Source: JADKAV01 sp037046735 (GTDB taxonomy: Bacteria; Actinomycetota; Actinomycetes; S36-B12; UBA10799). From it: a stretch of DNA of 64,000 nucleotides. Location: positions 1-64,000 of the forward strand of contig JBAOHC010000027.1 of NCBI GenBank assembly GCA_037046735.1, written 5' to 3'. Numbering within the stretch: position 1 is the stretch's first letter; the number at the start of each line of letters is the position of its first letter. Made by a program: the position numbers and the translations under genes. The notes below the pieces were generated by a model. The model was given only the letters and a program-made list of their open reading frames with translations, had not been told where the DNA came from and ran no database searches. Shown piece after piece: positions 45,665-55,019 of this stretch.

Positions 45665-45687
45665 TTGTCAGACCCTCCTCGTACGGT
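45665..45687 (+). promoter_or_regulatory. RecA-NDp-type promoter element of the intact DUF222-HNH gene
   Basis: TTGTCA at 45665-45670, 11 bases, TACGGT at 45682-45687, ATG six bases later. TGTCAGACCCTCC is identical to the element before the pseudogene copy at 6564. Confidence 0.6.
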
Positions 45688-45693
45688 GTGGTC

Positions 45694-46803
45694 ATGAACA
45701 GTTCGGTGGTGGATGCGTGGGACGTGATGCTGTCGCGGGGGGATCCGTTGGAGGTCGCGAAAGCGGCTGAGGCGGTGATCGGGTTCTGTCACGCCCAGCA
45801 GTTGCGGGCCTTGCACCAGGTGTATGTGGAGGCCGAGCTGGGCTCGGATCCGGATGGGGTGGTGGTCGACCCGACGCCGCCGGAGGTGGCGTGCGCGATG
45901 GTGTGGACCCCGGGGGCGGCGGCCTCGATGGTCGATGTCGCGGTGGACGTGGTGGAGGACCTGCCGGTGGTGCTGGCGGCGTTGGCCGAGGGCCGGATCG
46001 ATTTGGGCAAGGTCCGCGAGATCACCCGCGCCACTTTGGGCCTGTCCCGGGCTGACCGGCAGGCGTTGGCCGAGCGGGCCATCGACTACGCCGCGACCCG
46101 GACCCGGTCGCAGTTGCGTCCGTGGTTGACCCGGCAGGTGGATCGGATCGACGCTGACGCCGCGCAGCGGCGCCGCAAGCATGCCCGGAAACGCCGCCGT
46201 GTGAGCCTGACCCCGGAACCGGACGGGATGGCGACCCTGTCCGCCTACCTCACCGCCGAAGAGGCCACCGCCTGCATGGAGTCGATCCGGGCCCGGTCGA
46301 CCCGTATCGACGGGTCCCGCGACGCCAGCCAGGCCGACACGTTCATCGAGTTGTTGACCGGGGTGAGCGCGGCCGAGCAGATCCCGATCGCGGTGATCAT
46401 GACCGATGACGGGGCGCAGATCGAGGGGTACGGGCCGATCGCTGATGCCCACGCCGAGGATCTGCTGCGCCGCCTGGAACTGCCCTCGGCGGTCATCCGG
46501 CTGACCCCACCGCAGTTCCGGATCGGCTACGCCCCGACCGTGAAGATGCGCCGGTACGTGCAGGTCCGGGACCGGCACTGCCGGTTCCCGGGCTGTCGCC
46601 GGCCGGCCCGTTCCTGCGACCTCGACCACATCGTCGCCTACCCGGCCGGCCCCACCGATGTCGACAATCTGCAGCCGTTGTGCCGGACCCACCACCGGGT
46701 GAAAACCCACGGCGGCTGGCACGTCGAGCGCGGACCCAACAACACCATGATCTGGACCAGCCCCCGCGGCAAGCGATACACCAGCCACCCCGACGACCCC
46801 TAA
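45694..46803 (+). CDS. DUF222/HNH endonuclease-domain protein, 13E12 family (369 aa)
   Basis: Intact member of the REP13E12-like family. DUF222 helical domain at residues 1-250 (VMLSRGDPLEVAKAAEAVIGFCHAQ; RSQLRPWLTRQVDRID; MATLSAYLTAEEATACMESI). The C-terminal HNH nuclease domain is VQVRDRHCRFPGC, ARSCDLDHIVAYP, TDVDNLQPLCRTHHRVKTH, with zinc Cys pairs and the catalytic His. ATG 45694 sits six bases after the TACGGT box. In mycobacteria several relatives are DNA-damage induced; the biological role is unknown. A frameshifted paralogue lies at 6592-7701. Confidence 0.93.
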   Translation: MNSSVVDAWDVMLSRGDPLEVAKAAEAVIGFCHAQQLRALHQVYVEAELGSDPDGVVVDPTPPEVACAMVWTPGAAASMVDVAVDVVEDLPVVLAALAEGRIDLGKVREITRATLGLSRADRQALAERAIDYAATRTRSQLRPWLTRQVDRIDADAAQRRRKHARKRRRVSLTPEPDGMATLSAYLTAEEATACMESIRARSTRIDGSRDASQADTFIELLTGVSAAEQIPIAVIMTDDGAQIEGYGPIADAHAEDLLRRLELPSAVIRLTPPQFRIGYAPTVKMRRYVQVRDRHCRFPGCRRPARSCDLDHIVAYPAGPTDVDNLQPLCRTHHRVKTHGGWHVERGPNNTMIWTSPRGKRYTSHPDDP

Positions 46804-46913
46804 ACACAGGTCCCCCCGCCCACGCGGGCAACACCACCGAGGTAGCGAATGCCCACGGTGTGAACGGCAGTGCGCCCGTGATGACACACGTGCGGCCCTT
46901 TGTGGGCAGCTCT

Positions 46914-47363
46914 CTACCCAAAGCTGTTCGTGCTGGCGCGGCGCACGCACCCGTACCCGCACTTGTCCTTCGCCGCCCAGTAGGCGTACCGCTTCGTGCT
47001 GCCCACCGCCCATCCGTAGCGCTCGATGTTGTTGCCGTCCCAGCGCACAGCCAGGGCGAGCCACCCGTTGCGCACCCATGCGATCTTGCGGCACGTCCAC
47101 GGGTAGTCCGACGTCGACTTGCACTCGTTCTGCGCACGCCGCAAGGCCTGCCACTTGGTGGAGTAGCCGTTGGACCAACCCACGGCACCGCCGGACATGG
47201 CCAGCGAGAGGGCGCCGTAGGTGTTGCCGTAACGAGCGGCTGTCGGTACCGACGGGTCAGGCACCCTGGCGGCCCCGGCCGGCGCTCCCGTCATCACCGT
47301 GGCCGTGAACAGTGCCAGTGACGCCACCAGGACACCGAGAATGAGACTGATCCGCCTAGACAT
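46914..47363 (-). CDS. Secreted DUF4189 protein (149 aa)
   Basis: A signal peptide (MSRRISLILGVLVASLALFTATVM, cleavage likely after APAGAA) precedes two repeats of a small Cys-containing module: YGALSLAMSGGAVGWSNGYSTKWQALRRAQNEC ... C, then WLALAVRWDGNNIERYGWAVGSTKRYAYWAAKDKC. This alanine/tryptophan pattern with an AL..A...C helix is typical of DUF4189, an exported domain of unknown function. AGGGGG precedes ATG 47363. It stands alone between the HNH gene and mshC. Confidence 0.82.
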   Translation of the reverse strand: MSRRISLILGVLVASLALFTATVMTGAPAGAARVPDPSVPTAARYGNTYGALSLAMSGGAVGWSNGYSTKWQALRRAQNECKSTSDYPWTCRKIAWVRNGWLALAVRWDGNNIERYGWAVGSTKRYAYWAAKDKCGYGCVRRASTNSFG

Positions 47364-47499
47364 GTGCAGACCCCCTACCTTGCGCGTGGCCGAAGTTCCG
47401 CCGAGTCGAGATGTGCCCATCCGGGCTCGCACTGCGCAGAACCCAGCATCAGGATACGCCCGTACGGCCATGAGAGAGCAAGTAGCGGACAGCCCCGAT

Positions 47500-48720
47500 T
47501 TACACCACGCCAAGGAACCCATCGACAGCCCGGGACATCAGACCCGGACCCGCGGGATCGTCACCCCCGCGCAGATCCTGCTCCCGAGCCCACTGGTCCA
47601 CAACTGCCAGTGCGGCGGGGGTGTTGATGTCATCGGCAACGGCCTCCACCAAGGCGGACACGGCATCCGTACTCGTCGGCCCGGTCGGCCGAGACAGCGC
47701 CGCGCGCCACGCGGTCAGGCGTGCCGTCCCCTCGGCGAGGAGGTCATCACTCCACGACCAGTCCTCACGGTAGGACTGCGACAGCAGCGCAAGTCTGATC
47801 GCCATAGGATCGACCCCGGCCTCGCGCAGCGCAGAGACGAAGACCAGATTGCCGACGGACTTGCTCATCTTCTGTCCGTCCAGGCCGACCATGGGGCCGT
47901 GCACGTAAGAGCGCGCGAAGGGCCAGCCCTGCAGTGCCTCGCCCTGCGCAGCGCTCATCTCATGATGGGGGAAGATCAAGTCGCTACCACCGCCCTGGAG
48001 GTCGAAGCCGGGCCCTAGCAGATCGAGTGCGATCGAAGCACATTCGATGTGCCAGCCGGGTCGACCGCTGCCGACGGTGCTGTCCCACGACGGTTCACCG
48101 GGCCGAGGGGCCTGCCACAACAGCGGATCGATGGGGTTGCGCTTGCCCGGACGGCCCGGGTCCCCGCCACGCTCCGCGGAGATTCCCACCATGTCCGGAT
48201 CTGACAGGTGACTGACGCTCCCGAACCGAACAGCTGCAGTGACGTCGAAGTAGACGTCGTCATCGACGGGGTAAGCAGCACCGGCATTCTGCAGGTCAGC
48301 GACGCGCCTGGCGGCCAAGTCGATGGATTCCACGGCTCCGACGAGATGCGTGGGTGGCAACACCCGTAGCGCCACCATGTCGTCGCGGAAGCGCTGGATC
48401 TCGAAATCGGCAAGGCCGCGCCAGTCCACACCGTCGCGGGCGGCGCGTTCCAGCAGGGGGTCATCAATGTCCGTGACGTTCTGCACATAGGTGACGTCGT
48501 TGCCGGTGAGCCGCCAGAAGCGGTGCACCGTGTCGAAAAGAACGTAGGTGGCGGCGTGGCCGATGTGCGTGGCGTCGTACGGGGTGATGCCGCATACGTA
48601 CATTCGGGCAGGACTGCCGGGATTCAGCGGGCGCACCTGACCCGTTGCCGTATCGAACGCTGTGAGATCTGCGGAGATTCTCGGCAGAGGGGGAAGGGTT
48701 TCGCTGGGCCAGGAACGCAC
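47500..48720 (-). CDS. mshC: Cysteine:GlcN-Ins ligase of mycothiol synthesis (406 aa)
   Basis: ATP-dependent ligase joining cysteine to glucosaminyl-inositol, the penultimate-step enzyme of mycothiol formation. It is a class I CysRS relative: the zinc/HIGH region reads MYVCGITPYDATHIGHAATY (MshC diagnostic), then YVQNVTDIDDPLLERA, GWHIECASIALDLLG and the KMSKS motif DGQKMSKSVGN. The tRNA-binding C-domain of true CysRS is absent. GTG 48720 follows TAGTCT by six bases. Confidence 0.95.
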   Translation of the reverse strand: MRSWPSETLPPLPRISADLTAFDTATGQVRPLNPGSPARMYVCGITPYDATHIGHAATYVLFDTVHRFWRLTGNDVTYVQNVTDIDDPLLERAARDGVDWRGLADFEIQRFRDDMVALRVLPPTHLVGAVESIDLAARRVADLQNAGAAYPVDDDVYFDVTAAVRFGSVSHLSDPDMVGISAERGGDPGRPGKRNPIDPLLWQAPRPGEPSWDSTVGSGRPGWHIECASIALDLLGPGFDLQGGGSDLIFPHHEMSAAQGEALQGWPFARSYVHGPMVGLDGQKMSKSVGNLVFVSALREAGVDPMAIRLALLSQSYREDWSWSDDLLAEGTARLTAWRAALSRPTGPTSTDAVSALVEAVADDINTPAALAVVDQWAREQDLRGGDDPAGPGLMSRAVDGFLGVV

Positions 48721-48775
48721 ACTTTCAGACTAGTTGAACGATCCATATCCTGTTTCTGGCGGGCTGCAGGACAGA

Positions 48776-49528
48776 TCAGATCAGAGGCCAGGGCAGTGCC
48801 GGCCACGTCCCCTCCGGTGCGGGGAAGACGGCGGCATTCAGCAATGCCTGCGCCCGTTCGCGCGTTGCGCGGACCTCGGTCACGGTCAACCACTGCTCGA
48901 GCCGATCCAGGTGCGGCACCGCCGCTGACACAGCCTGCAGCAACTCCGGAGGTATGGTCGCGCCCATCAGCCCCCACAGCACAGTGCGCAGTTTTGGTTC
49001 GTCGTGGAACGTCACCCCGTGGTCGATGCCGAAGAGGCCAGTCTCGTTGCGCAGCAGGTGCCCGCCCTTGCGGTCGGCGTTGTTGGCAATGGCGTCGAAC
49101 ACGATCATCCGAGCCGTCGGCAGGTCAGTGCGGTGCGCCACCACGACGGGCCCGTCCTGCGTCTCGGCGTCCACGACCCCGACCCAGCCATCGGGCACCG
49201 CGTCGGGGGCGAACGCGGCCAGGTCCACGTTTCCCTCTACCCACAGTTGGACGGTTCCGGCGCCGGCCGGGCCATGCTCCCGCCAGGCGGTCACGGGCAC
49301 CTGGTCGAATCCCAGCAGCTCATCAAGGACCGCCGCGGCCTTCTCCCGCCGGCTCAGCGTCCGCGGCTCGAAGTCCCACAGCGGCTGCTCCCCGGCCTCC
49401 GGCTTGTAGACCACCCGGACCGGACCAGCATCCCCGGGCACGCTGCAAAGCAGGGCGTTGTTGGACGAGTCCGGGAGGCGGCCCAGAACCTGCAGTGGCG
49501 CGCTGGCGAGGGTGGCCTCGTCGATCAT
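48776..49528 (-). CDS. SCO1664-family protein (PI3K/HipA-like kinase fold, 250 aa)
   Basis: Actinobacterial conserved protein. RVVYKPEAGEQPLWDFE holds the Lys of the ATP site, IVFDAIANNADRKGGHLL supplies the kinase-like catalytic NxDR..H segment and GIDHGVTFH the metal-binding Asp. Substrate unknown. ATG 49528 overlaps the DUF3090 stop (ATGA), and the gene set DUF3090/SCO1664/histidine phosphatase/mshC is conserved across actinobacteria, suggesting a shared task. Confidence 0.82.
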   Translation of the reverse strand: MIDEATLASAPLQVLGRLPDSSNNALLCSVPGDAGPVRVVYKPEAGEQPLWDFEPRTLSRREKAAAVLDELLGFDQVPVTAWREHGPAGAGTVQLWVEGNVDLAAFAPDAVPDGWVGVVDAETQDGPVVVAHRTDLPTARMIVFDAIANNADRKGGHLLRNETGLFGIDHGVTFHDEPKLRTVLWGLMGATIPPELLQAVSAAVPHLDRLEQWLTVTEVRATRERAQALLNAAVFPAPEGTWPALPWPLI

Positions 49529-50082
49529 GCGATGTTGCGGCGATACCCGTTGGCACGTGGACAGATGTGTCCGTCGGGGTCGATAGGCAGATGACAGAAG
49601 GGGCATTGCGGCCGGCCGGCGGCCACCACGCGGCTGGCCCGCACCGAGAATGCCAACGCCGCCATCGCCGTCAGCCGCACGCGCACGGTGTCCGGGCCGA
49701 TCTCCTCATCGTCGCCGATATCAGGCACCTCATCGGTCTCAGACTCCCCGTGCGCCTCGATGATGACGCAGTCGTCGCCGGGATCCCATCCAATCCCCAT
49801 GGAAATCACCTGGAACTCCGGCTCGATGGGCTGCGTCAGCGGCTCCGTGTCGATGAGGTCCTCGTCCGGGTCGGTCGGCAGGTCAACACCGGATCGCCGT
49901 ACCTGATCAAGCAGCTCGATGATCTTCTCCGACAACACCGCCGCCTGCTCCTTCTCGCACAGCAAGCTCAACGCGGCGCCACCGTCAGTGATCTGCAGAA
50001 AGAAGGTGCGGTCCCCCGGCTGGCCGACGGTGCCGACCACGAACCGCGCAGGGTGCGAGAAGGACAGAATGCGGCGCGTCAC
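49525..50082 (-). CDS. DUF3090 family protein (185 aa)
   Basis: Starts VTRRILSFSHPARFVVGTVGQ, continues GDRTFFLQITDGGAALSLLCEKEQ and ends in a zinc-ribbon-like CPFCHLPIDPDGHICPR. GTG 50082 follows TAGGGT by seven bases. Function unknown. It is translationally coupled to the SCO1664-family gene and downstream of the phosphatase gene. Confidence 0.85.
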   Translation of the reverse strand: MTRRILSFSHPARFVVGTVGQPGDRTFFLQITDGGAALSLLCEKEQAAVLSEKIIELLDQVRRSGVDLPTDPDEDLIDTEPLTQPIEPEFQVISMGIGWDPGDDCVIIEAHGESETDEVPDIGDDEEIGPDTVRVRLTAMAALAFSVRASRVVAAGRPQCPFCHLPIDPDGHICPRANGYRRNIA

Positions 50083-50092
50083 GGGCACGACC

Positions 50093-50749
50093 CTACTGTG
50101 TGGCGCGGCCACCGACGACCGCCTCACCGGACGTTTCGGGCTGTTTACGCGCTAGGCGAATTGTGCCCGTGTCGTTGATCCGTTCGACGAATGGACGCTT
50201 GGGCGTGTAGTGGATCACGCTGACCGATGCCGTGTCGATCACGATCCGCTGGAAGTGGTCGAGATGGACGCCAAGGGCGTCGGCGACGACGGCTTTGATG
50301 ATATCGCCGTGCGTGACGATCCAGATGATGTCGTCGGGGTGCTTCTTGACCAGCTGCTGAACCCGGTGGGTGGCGCGGTGCGACATTTGGGCCATCGTCT
50401 CCCCTGCCGGGAACTGTGCCGCCGACGGCAACCACTGCACGATCTCCCAGCTGGGCTCGGTCGCCAGTTCACTGAGACTGGCACCGCTCCAGTCGCCGTA
50501 GTCACACTCGGCGAAGTGCTCATCGATCGTCACCGCAGCACGGTCGCCCACGACCAACGCAGCGGTTTGCTGAGCCCGGGGCTGGGGGCTGCTGATCACA
50601 AGGTCCAACGGCACATCGGCCAGGCGCTGACCCAAGGCCGCGGCCTGATCACGTCCCGTGTCGTCCAACGGCGTGTCTGAGCGCCCCGCCAGGACTCCCT
50701 CGGCGTTGGCGACGGAGCGAGCATGACGAATCAGTACGACGGTGGTCAC
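50093..50749 (-). CDS. Histidine phosphatase superfamily protein (MSMEG_4193 type, 218 aa)
   Basis: Phosphohistidine phosphatase: catalytic LIRHARSVANAEG (RHG-like with Ala), second Arg in SSPQPRAQQTA, acid in FAECDYGDWSG, second His in WIVTHGDIIKAVV. GTG 50749 follows TATTGT by seven bases. The first motif reads RHA instead of RHG, a tolerated change. First gene of the operon leading to DUF3090 and SCO1664. Confidence 0.87.
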   Translation of the reverse strand: MTTVVLIRHARSVANAEGVLAGRSDTPLDDTGRDQAAALGQRLADVPLDLVISSPQPRAQQTAALVVGDRAAVTIDEHFAECDYGDWSGASLSELATEPSWEIVQWLPSAAQFPAGETMAQMSHRATHRVQQLVKKHPDDIIWIVTHGDIIKAVVADALGVHLDHFQRIVIDTASVSVIHYTPKRPFVERINDTGTIRLARKQPETSGEAVVGGRATQ

Positions 50750-50783
50750 GCACACCACAATAGGGTTGCGGCACACTCGGATC

Positions 50784-51806
50784 ATGATTCGAGGTTTGGG
50801 GCTCTATCTCGACGGGCACCTGCAGGACAACGAGCACAGTGTGTTCTCCGGGGAGATACCTGGTGACAGCATTCAGCTGCACGAGCAGATCTCCAAGTTG
50901 TATGCATCGGCCCGCAGTGCACACGACCAATTCGTCTGGATCGGCCTGTTCGAACCCGCCCGGGCCGAACTGCAACTCGTCGAGGACGTCTTCGACTTGC
51001 CGGAACTACAGGTCGAGGATGCCCTGAACCCCCGGCAGCGGCCCAAGGTCGAGTTCGAGGATCAGTCTGCTTTGGTAATCGTCAAAATCCTCTCCTACTA
51101 CGACCAGACGTCTGACGTGGAGACGGGGCAACTGTCGATCTTCATCGGCCGCCATTTCATCGTGACGGTGCGCTACGGCCCGCTCGGCGATATCTCCCAG
51201 ATCCGCCGGCGACTCGAGGCGGACCCGGAATTCCTGCGGCACGGACCCACTGCCGTGGCCCACTCCATCCTGGACGCCACGGTGGACGGCTACATCGCGG
51301 TGTCCGAGGAGATCACCAAGGACATCGAGCAACTCGAAGAATCCGTGTTCTCCCCCGAACGCACCAATGATGCCGAGATGATCTATCGGGTCAAGCGCGA
51401 GAACCTTGAGATGCGCCGTGCGGTCCAGCCGCTGGTTGGCATCGCCCACGAACTGGTGCGCGAGACCGTGCCAGGGATTCCCGAGGAGATGCAGCCGTTC
51501 TTCCGCGATCTTGGCGACCACGTCCTGCGGGTGGCAGATGCCGCGGACAACAACGACCAGTTGCTCATGACGCTGCTCATGGCGGCCACCTCGCGGCAGG
51601 ACCTGCAGCAGAACAACGATATGCGCCGCATCAGCGCCTACGTCGCGATCGCGGCGGTCCCGACCATGATCGCCGGTATCTACGGGATGAACTTCGACTC
51701 GATGCCGGAACTGCACTGGCGCTACGGCTACCTGCTGATCCTCGGGCTGATGATCAGCGTATGTCTGATCATGTATCGGGCCTTCAAGAAATCCGGCTGG
51801 CTCTGA
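50784..51806 (+). CDS. corA: CorA-type magnesium/cobalt channel (340 aa)
   Basis: Pentameric divalent cation channel. A long cytoplasmic funnel domain runs to about residue 280, with the coiled stalk helix around DQLLMTLLMAATSRQDLQQ. Two C-terminal membrane helices flank the selectivity motif IYGMNFDSMPEL (GMN). It ends with a basic tail, FKKSGWL. Divergent from the phosphatase gene across 34 bases. Confidence 0.93.
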   Translation: MIRGLGLYLDGHLQDNEHSVFSGEIPGDSIQLHEQISKLYASARSAHDQFVWIGLFEPARAELQLVEDVFDLPELQVEDALNPRQRPKVEFEDQSALVIVKILSYYDQTSDVETGQLSIFIGRHFIVTVRYGPLGDISQIRRRLEADPEFLRHGPTAVAHSILDATVDGYIAVSEEITKDIEQLEESVFSPERTNDAEMIYRVKRENLEMRRAVQPLVGIAHELVRETVPGIPEEMQPFFRDLGDHVLRVADAADNNDQLLMTLLMAATSRQDLQQNNDMRRISAYVAIAAVPTMIAGIYGMNFDSMPELHWRYGYLLILGLMISVCLIMYRAFKKSGWL

Positions 51807-51812
51807 CCGCGG

Positions 51813-52643
51813 TCAGGTGGTGATCACACCGGTGGTCAGCAGGATCAGCACCAGACTGCCCAGCCCGATGCGGTAGACCACGAACGGCAGGAACGAGCCG
51901 TGGGAGACGTACCGGATCAGCCAGGAGATCACGGCGTAGCCGATGAAGAAGGCCACCACTGTCGCAAGAATCGTGGGGCCCCAGGACACGTTGGGCTGAT
52001 CTCCGATCTTCAGCGCCTCGTAGGCGCCACTGATCAGGACCGCGGGAATCGCGAGCAGGAACGCGTAGCGGGTGGCCGACGGGCGGTCGAAGCCCATCGC
52101 GCGGCCGGTGGTGATCGTCGCACCTGACCGGGACACCCCGGGGATCAGCGCCAGGGCCTGTCCGAAGCCGAAGACCAGACCGGTCTTCGCGGTGAGATCG
52201 TCCAGCGTCTTGTCCTGCTTGCTGAACCGGTCCACCACCCCCAGCAGAATGCCGAAGACGATCAGCACGACCGAGACGAGGTACAGATTGCGCGCCGCGG
52301 TCTCGATCTGATCGCTGAAGGCCAGGCCGAACACCCCGATCGGGATGGTGCCGATGATCACGTACCAGCCCATGCGCGCATCGATGTTCGATCGCAACTC
52401 GGGGGTGTACAGCGATCGCGTCCAGGTGGTGATGATCCGCCAGATGTCCTTGCGGAAATAGACGAGCACTGCGGTCTCGGTGCCCAGTTGCGTCACGGCC
52501 GTGAAGGCAGCGCCCGGGTCGCCCCAGCCGGCCAGCGTGCTGACAATCAGGATGTGCGCACTGGATGAGATCGGCAGGAATTCCGTGAGGCCCTGCACGA
52601 TGCCCAGAATGAGGGCCTCGAAGTAGGAGATCGGGTCGGTCAT
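51813..52643 (-). CDS. uppP: Undecaprenyl-diphosphatase UppP/BacA (276 aa)
   Basis: Recycles the lipid carrier of wall synthesis. Signatures are the two inverted active-site segments GIVQGLTEFLPISSSAHI (Glu/Ser) and IPGVSRSGATITTGRAMG (Arg), within about eight membrane helices. ATG 52643 overlaps the stop of the upstream oxidoreductase (52640). Converges on corA. Confidence 0.94.
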   Translation of the reverse strand: MTDPISYFEALILGIVQGLTEFLPISSSAHILIVSTLAGWGDPGAAFTAVTQLGTETAVLVYFRKDIWRIITTWTRSLYTPELRSNIDARMGWYVIIGTIPIGVFGLAFSDQIETAARNLYLVSVVLIVFGILLGVVDRFSKQDKTLDDLTAKTGLVFGFGQALALIPGVSRSGATITTGRAMGFDRPSATRYAFLLAIPAVLISGAYEALKIGDQPNVSWGPTILATVVAFFIGYAVISWLIRYVSHGSFLPFVVYRIGLGSLVLILLTTGVITT

Positions 52644-53688
52644 TCCGCCAAGCCCGCTTGCTCCACGACCTCAACCATCGTGCGCAGCGTGGCGATCCGC
52701 TCCTCGAGACTGCCGGCGTAAGTGGCCACTGTCAGCGTCGTCACGCCGGAGTCGGCGTAGGCCTGCAGCCGGTCGCGCACCCGATCGCGCGGCCCGATCA
52801 GAGCGGTCTTGTCGATGAAGTCGAGCGGCACCGCGGCCATGGCTCCCAGCTGGTCCTTCGCGAGGTACTTGTCCTGGATCTCGATAGCCGCCTGCTCGTA
52901 TCCCATGCGGGTCGCGAGCTGATTGTAGAAGTTCTTGTCCCGGCTGCCCATGCCGCCGATGTACAGCGCGGAGTACGCCCGGACGGGCATGGCGCACTGT
53001 TCCACGTCGTCTCCGAAGACCACTGGAACGGTGGGCACCACGTCAAAGCCCGCCAGCGTCTTGTCGACCTTCGCCCGCCCGGCCTCGATGTTGCCCAACA
53101 GCTCTGGGGCGAACTCGGGGTTGTAGAAGATCGCCAGCCAGCCGTCGAACAACTCCCCCGCCAGTTCCAGGTTCTTCGGCCCGATGGCCGCGAGATACAT
53201 GGGGATCGACTCCCGCACCGGATGTACGGTCAAGGTCAGCGCCTTGCCGGGACCATCCGGCAGCGGCAGGGTGAAGAACTGGCCGTCGTAGGTCAAGCGT
53301 TCGCGGCGCAGCGCCTTGCGCACGATCTCGGTGTACTCCCGGGTGCGCGTCAACGGCTTGTCGAAGCGCACCCCGTGCCAGCCCTCGGACACCTGCGGCC
53401 CCGACACTCCAAGACCGAGCCGGAACCTCCCGGCCGACAAGGTGTCGAGCGTCGCCGCCGTCATGGCGCAGTTGGCGGGGGTCCGCCCTGGGATCTGGAA
53501 CACGGCACTGCCGATGTCGATCTGCTCGGTCTGCGCCGCGATCCAGCTCAGCACCGTCGCCGCATCGGAGCCGTACGCCTCGGCGGTCCAGCAGACCGCG
53601 TATCCCAGGCGATCGGCCTCCCGGGCCAGCGCCAGATTCTCCGCGTCGTTGCCGGCGCCCCAATATCCAGATTCACACCAAGTCGCAT
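52640..53688 (-). pseudogene. LLM-class F420-dependent oxidoreductase, one frameshift at the N-terminus
   Basis: Luciferase-like flavin/F420 enzyme: the N-terminal strand MRLGVNL from ATG 53688 is in one frame, and GYWGAGNDAENLALAREADRLGY and everything after is in the next. Adding one base near 53668 gives the expected MRLGVNLGYWGAGND. The rest has family features: SAVFQIPGRTPANCAMTAATLDTLS, RFRLGLGVSGPQVSEGWHG, IYLAAIGPKN-like (MYLAAIGPKNLELAGE). A TACGCT box precedes the ATG. An indel error is more likely than decay. Confidence 0.87.
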
Positions 53689-53808
53689 GGTGGCCAAGCG
53701 TAGTCGCGTACCTCCCTGAGCAGATCGACTGCCCGCATCCTGACCGTGCTGACATGCCAGCGCCATTACGTGAACGCGAAACCCGTCCCACTCGGTTACG
53801 GTTTGGAC

Positions 53809-54789
53809 GTGGATATCCGAAGCGTCGGGGCCAGCGGACTGCGGGTCAGCCGGATCGGGCTGGGCACCATGACCTGGGGCCGGGACACCGACGAGCATGA
53901 GGCATCTGAACTGCTGGACACGTTCTTGTCCGCGGGGGGCACCCTCGTCGACACCGCCGACGTGTACGCCGACGGCGAGTCGGAGAAGATCCTCGGACGG
54001 TTGCTCACTGATGCCGATCGTCGCGCGCAGGTCGTCCTGGCCACGAAGGCCGTGTCCCGGCCGACCAGTGACCGCCGCTTTGACGCCTCCCGCGGACATC
54101 TGCTGAGCACGCTCAACGCATCACTGCGCCGGCTCGGCGTCGAGTACATCGACCTGTGGCAACTGCATGCCTGGGACCCCCTGACCCCGATCGACGAGAC
54201 GCTGAGCGCCATCGACGCGGCGGTGTCCTCGGGCAAGGTCCATTACGTCGGCGTCAGCAACTATGCCGGCTGGCAGGTCGCCACCGTCGCTGCGATGCAG
54301 ACGGCCGTCCCCGGTCACTTCGCTCCGGTCTGCGCGCAGATGGAGTACAGCCTGCTCCAGCGCGGCGTGGAACGCGAAGTGATCCCGGCTCTGCAGGGTC
54401 ACGGCATGGGGCTGATCGCCTGGTCGTCGCTGGGTCGCGGAGTGTTGTCGGGTAAGTATCGCGCCGGGATCCCAGCCGACTCCCGCGCCGGAAACCCGCT
54501 GTTCGCCAGTTTCGTGCAGCCCTACCTGACTGAGCATGCTCGCCGGATCGCCGACGCCGTGGCCACGGCCGCCGAAGGGTTGGGGGCGTCCAGTTCCGAG
54601 GTGGCACTGGCCTGGTTGCGGGACCAGCCCGGCGTGACCAGCGCACTTGTCGGGGCCCGCACCCCCGCGCAGTTGCGCACCGCCCTGGCCAGCGAGGCCC
54701 TGGTCATCCCGGACCAGATCAAGGCGGCCCTCAGCGACGTCTCCGCGCCACCGATGTCCTACCCCGAGTTCGGGTGGAACCAACGCTGA
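53809..54789 (+). CDS. Aldo/keto reductase (326 aa)
   Basis: NADPH-dependent carbonyl reductase on a TIM barrel. The tetrad is visible: Asp and Tyr in VDTADVYADGESEK, Lys in VVLATKAV, His in LWQLHAWD. The NADPH site is GARTPAQLRTAL near the C-terminus. GTG 53809 is preferred because TACGGT lies six bases upstream. The 230 bases after its stop (54790-55019) contain no gene I can support. Confidence 0.92.
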   Translation: MDIRSVGASGLRVSRIGLGTMTWGRDTDEHEASELLDTFLSAGGTLVDTADVYADGESEKILGRLLTDADRRAQVVLATKAVSRPTSDRRFDASRGHLLSTLNASLRRLGVEYIDLWQLHAWDPLTPIDETLSAIDAAVSSGKVHYVGVSNYAGWQVATVAAMQTAVPGHFAPVCAQMEYSLLQRGVEREVIPALQGHGMGLIAWSSLGRGVLSGKYRAGIPADSRAGNPLFASFVQPYLTEHARRIADAVATAAEGLGASSSEVALAWLRDQPGVTSALVGARTPAQLRTALASEALVIPDQIKAALSDVSAPPMSYPEFGWNQR

Positions 54790-55019
54790 GCAGACCGGCA
54801 ATGGCAGCAGCGGTCATCGACCTCAGCGGAGATACAGCCGGACCCTTTTGACCCCCTTCCGGGACGCCTGGGCGGGTCTGCCCTCGTCGCGCCGATCCTG
54901 GCCCCGGTGGTCAGGGCCGGGTCTGGCTGCCCGCCGGCGACTGCTGGGCTCACCGCAAGATTCGGGCACCCGAGGATGGGTCGATACGCGGCGTGGCCCT
55001 ACCGTCCTCCCCGTGTTCG

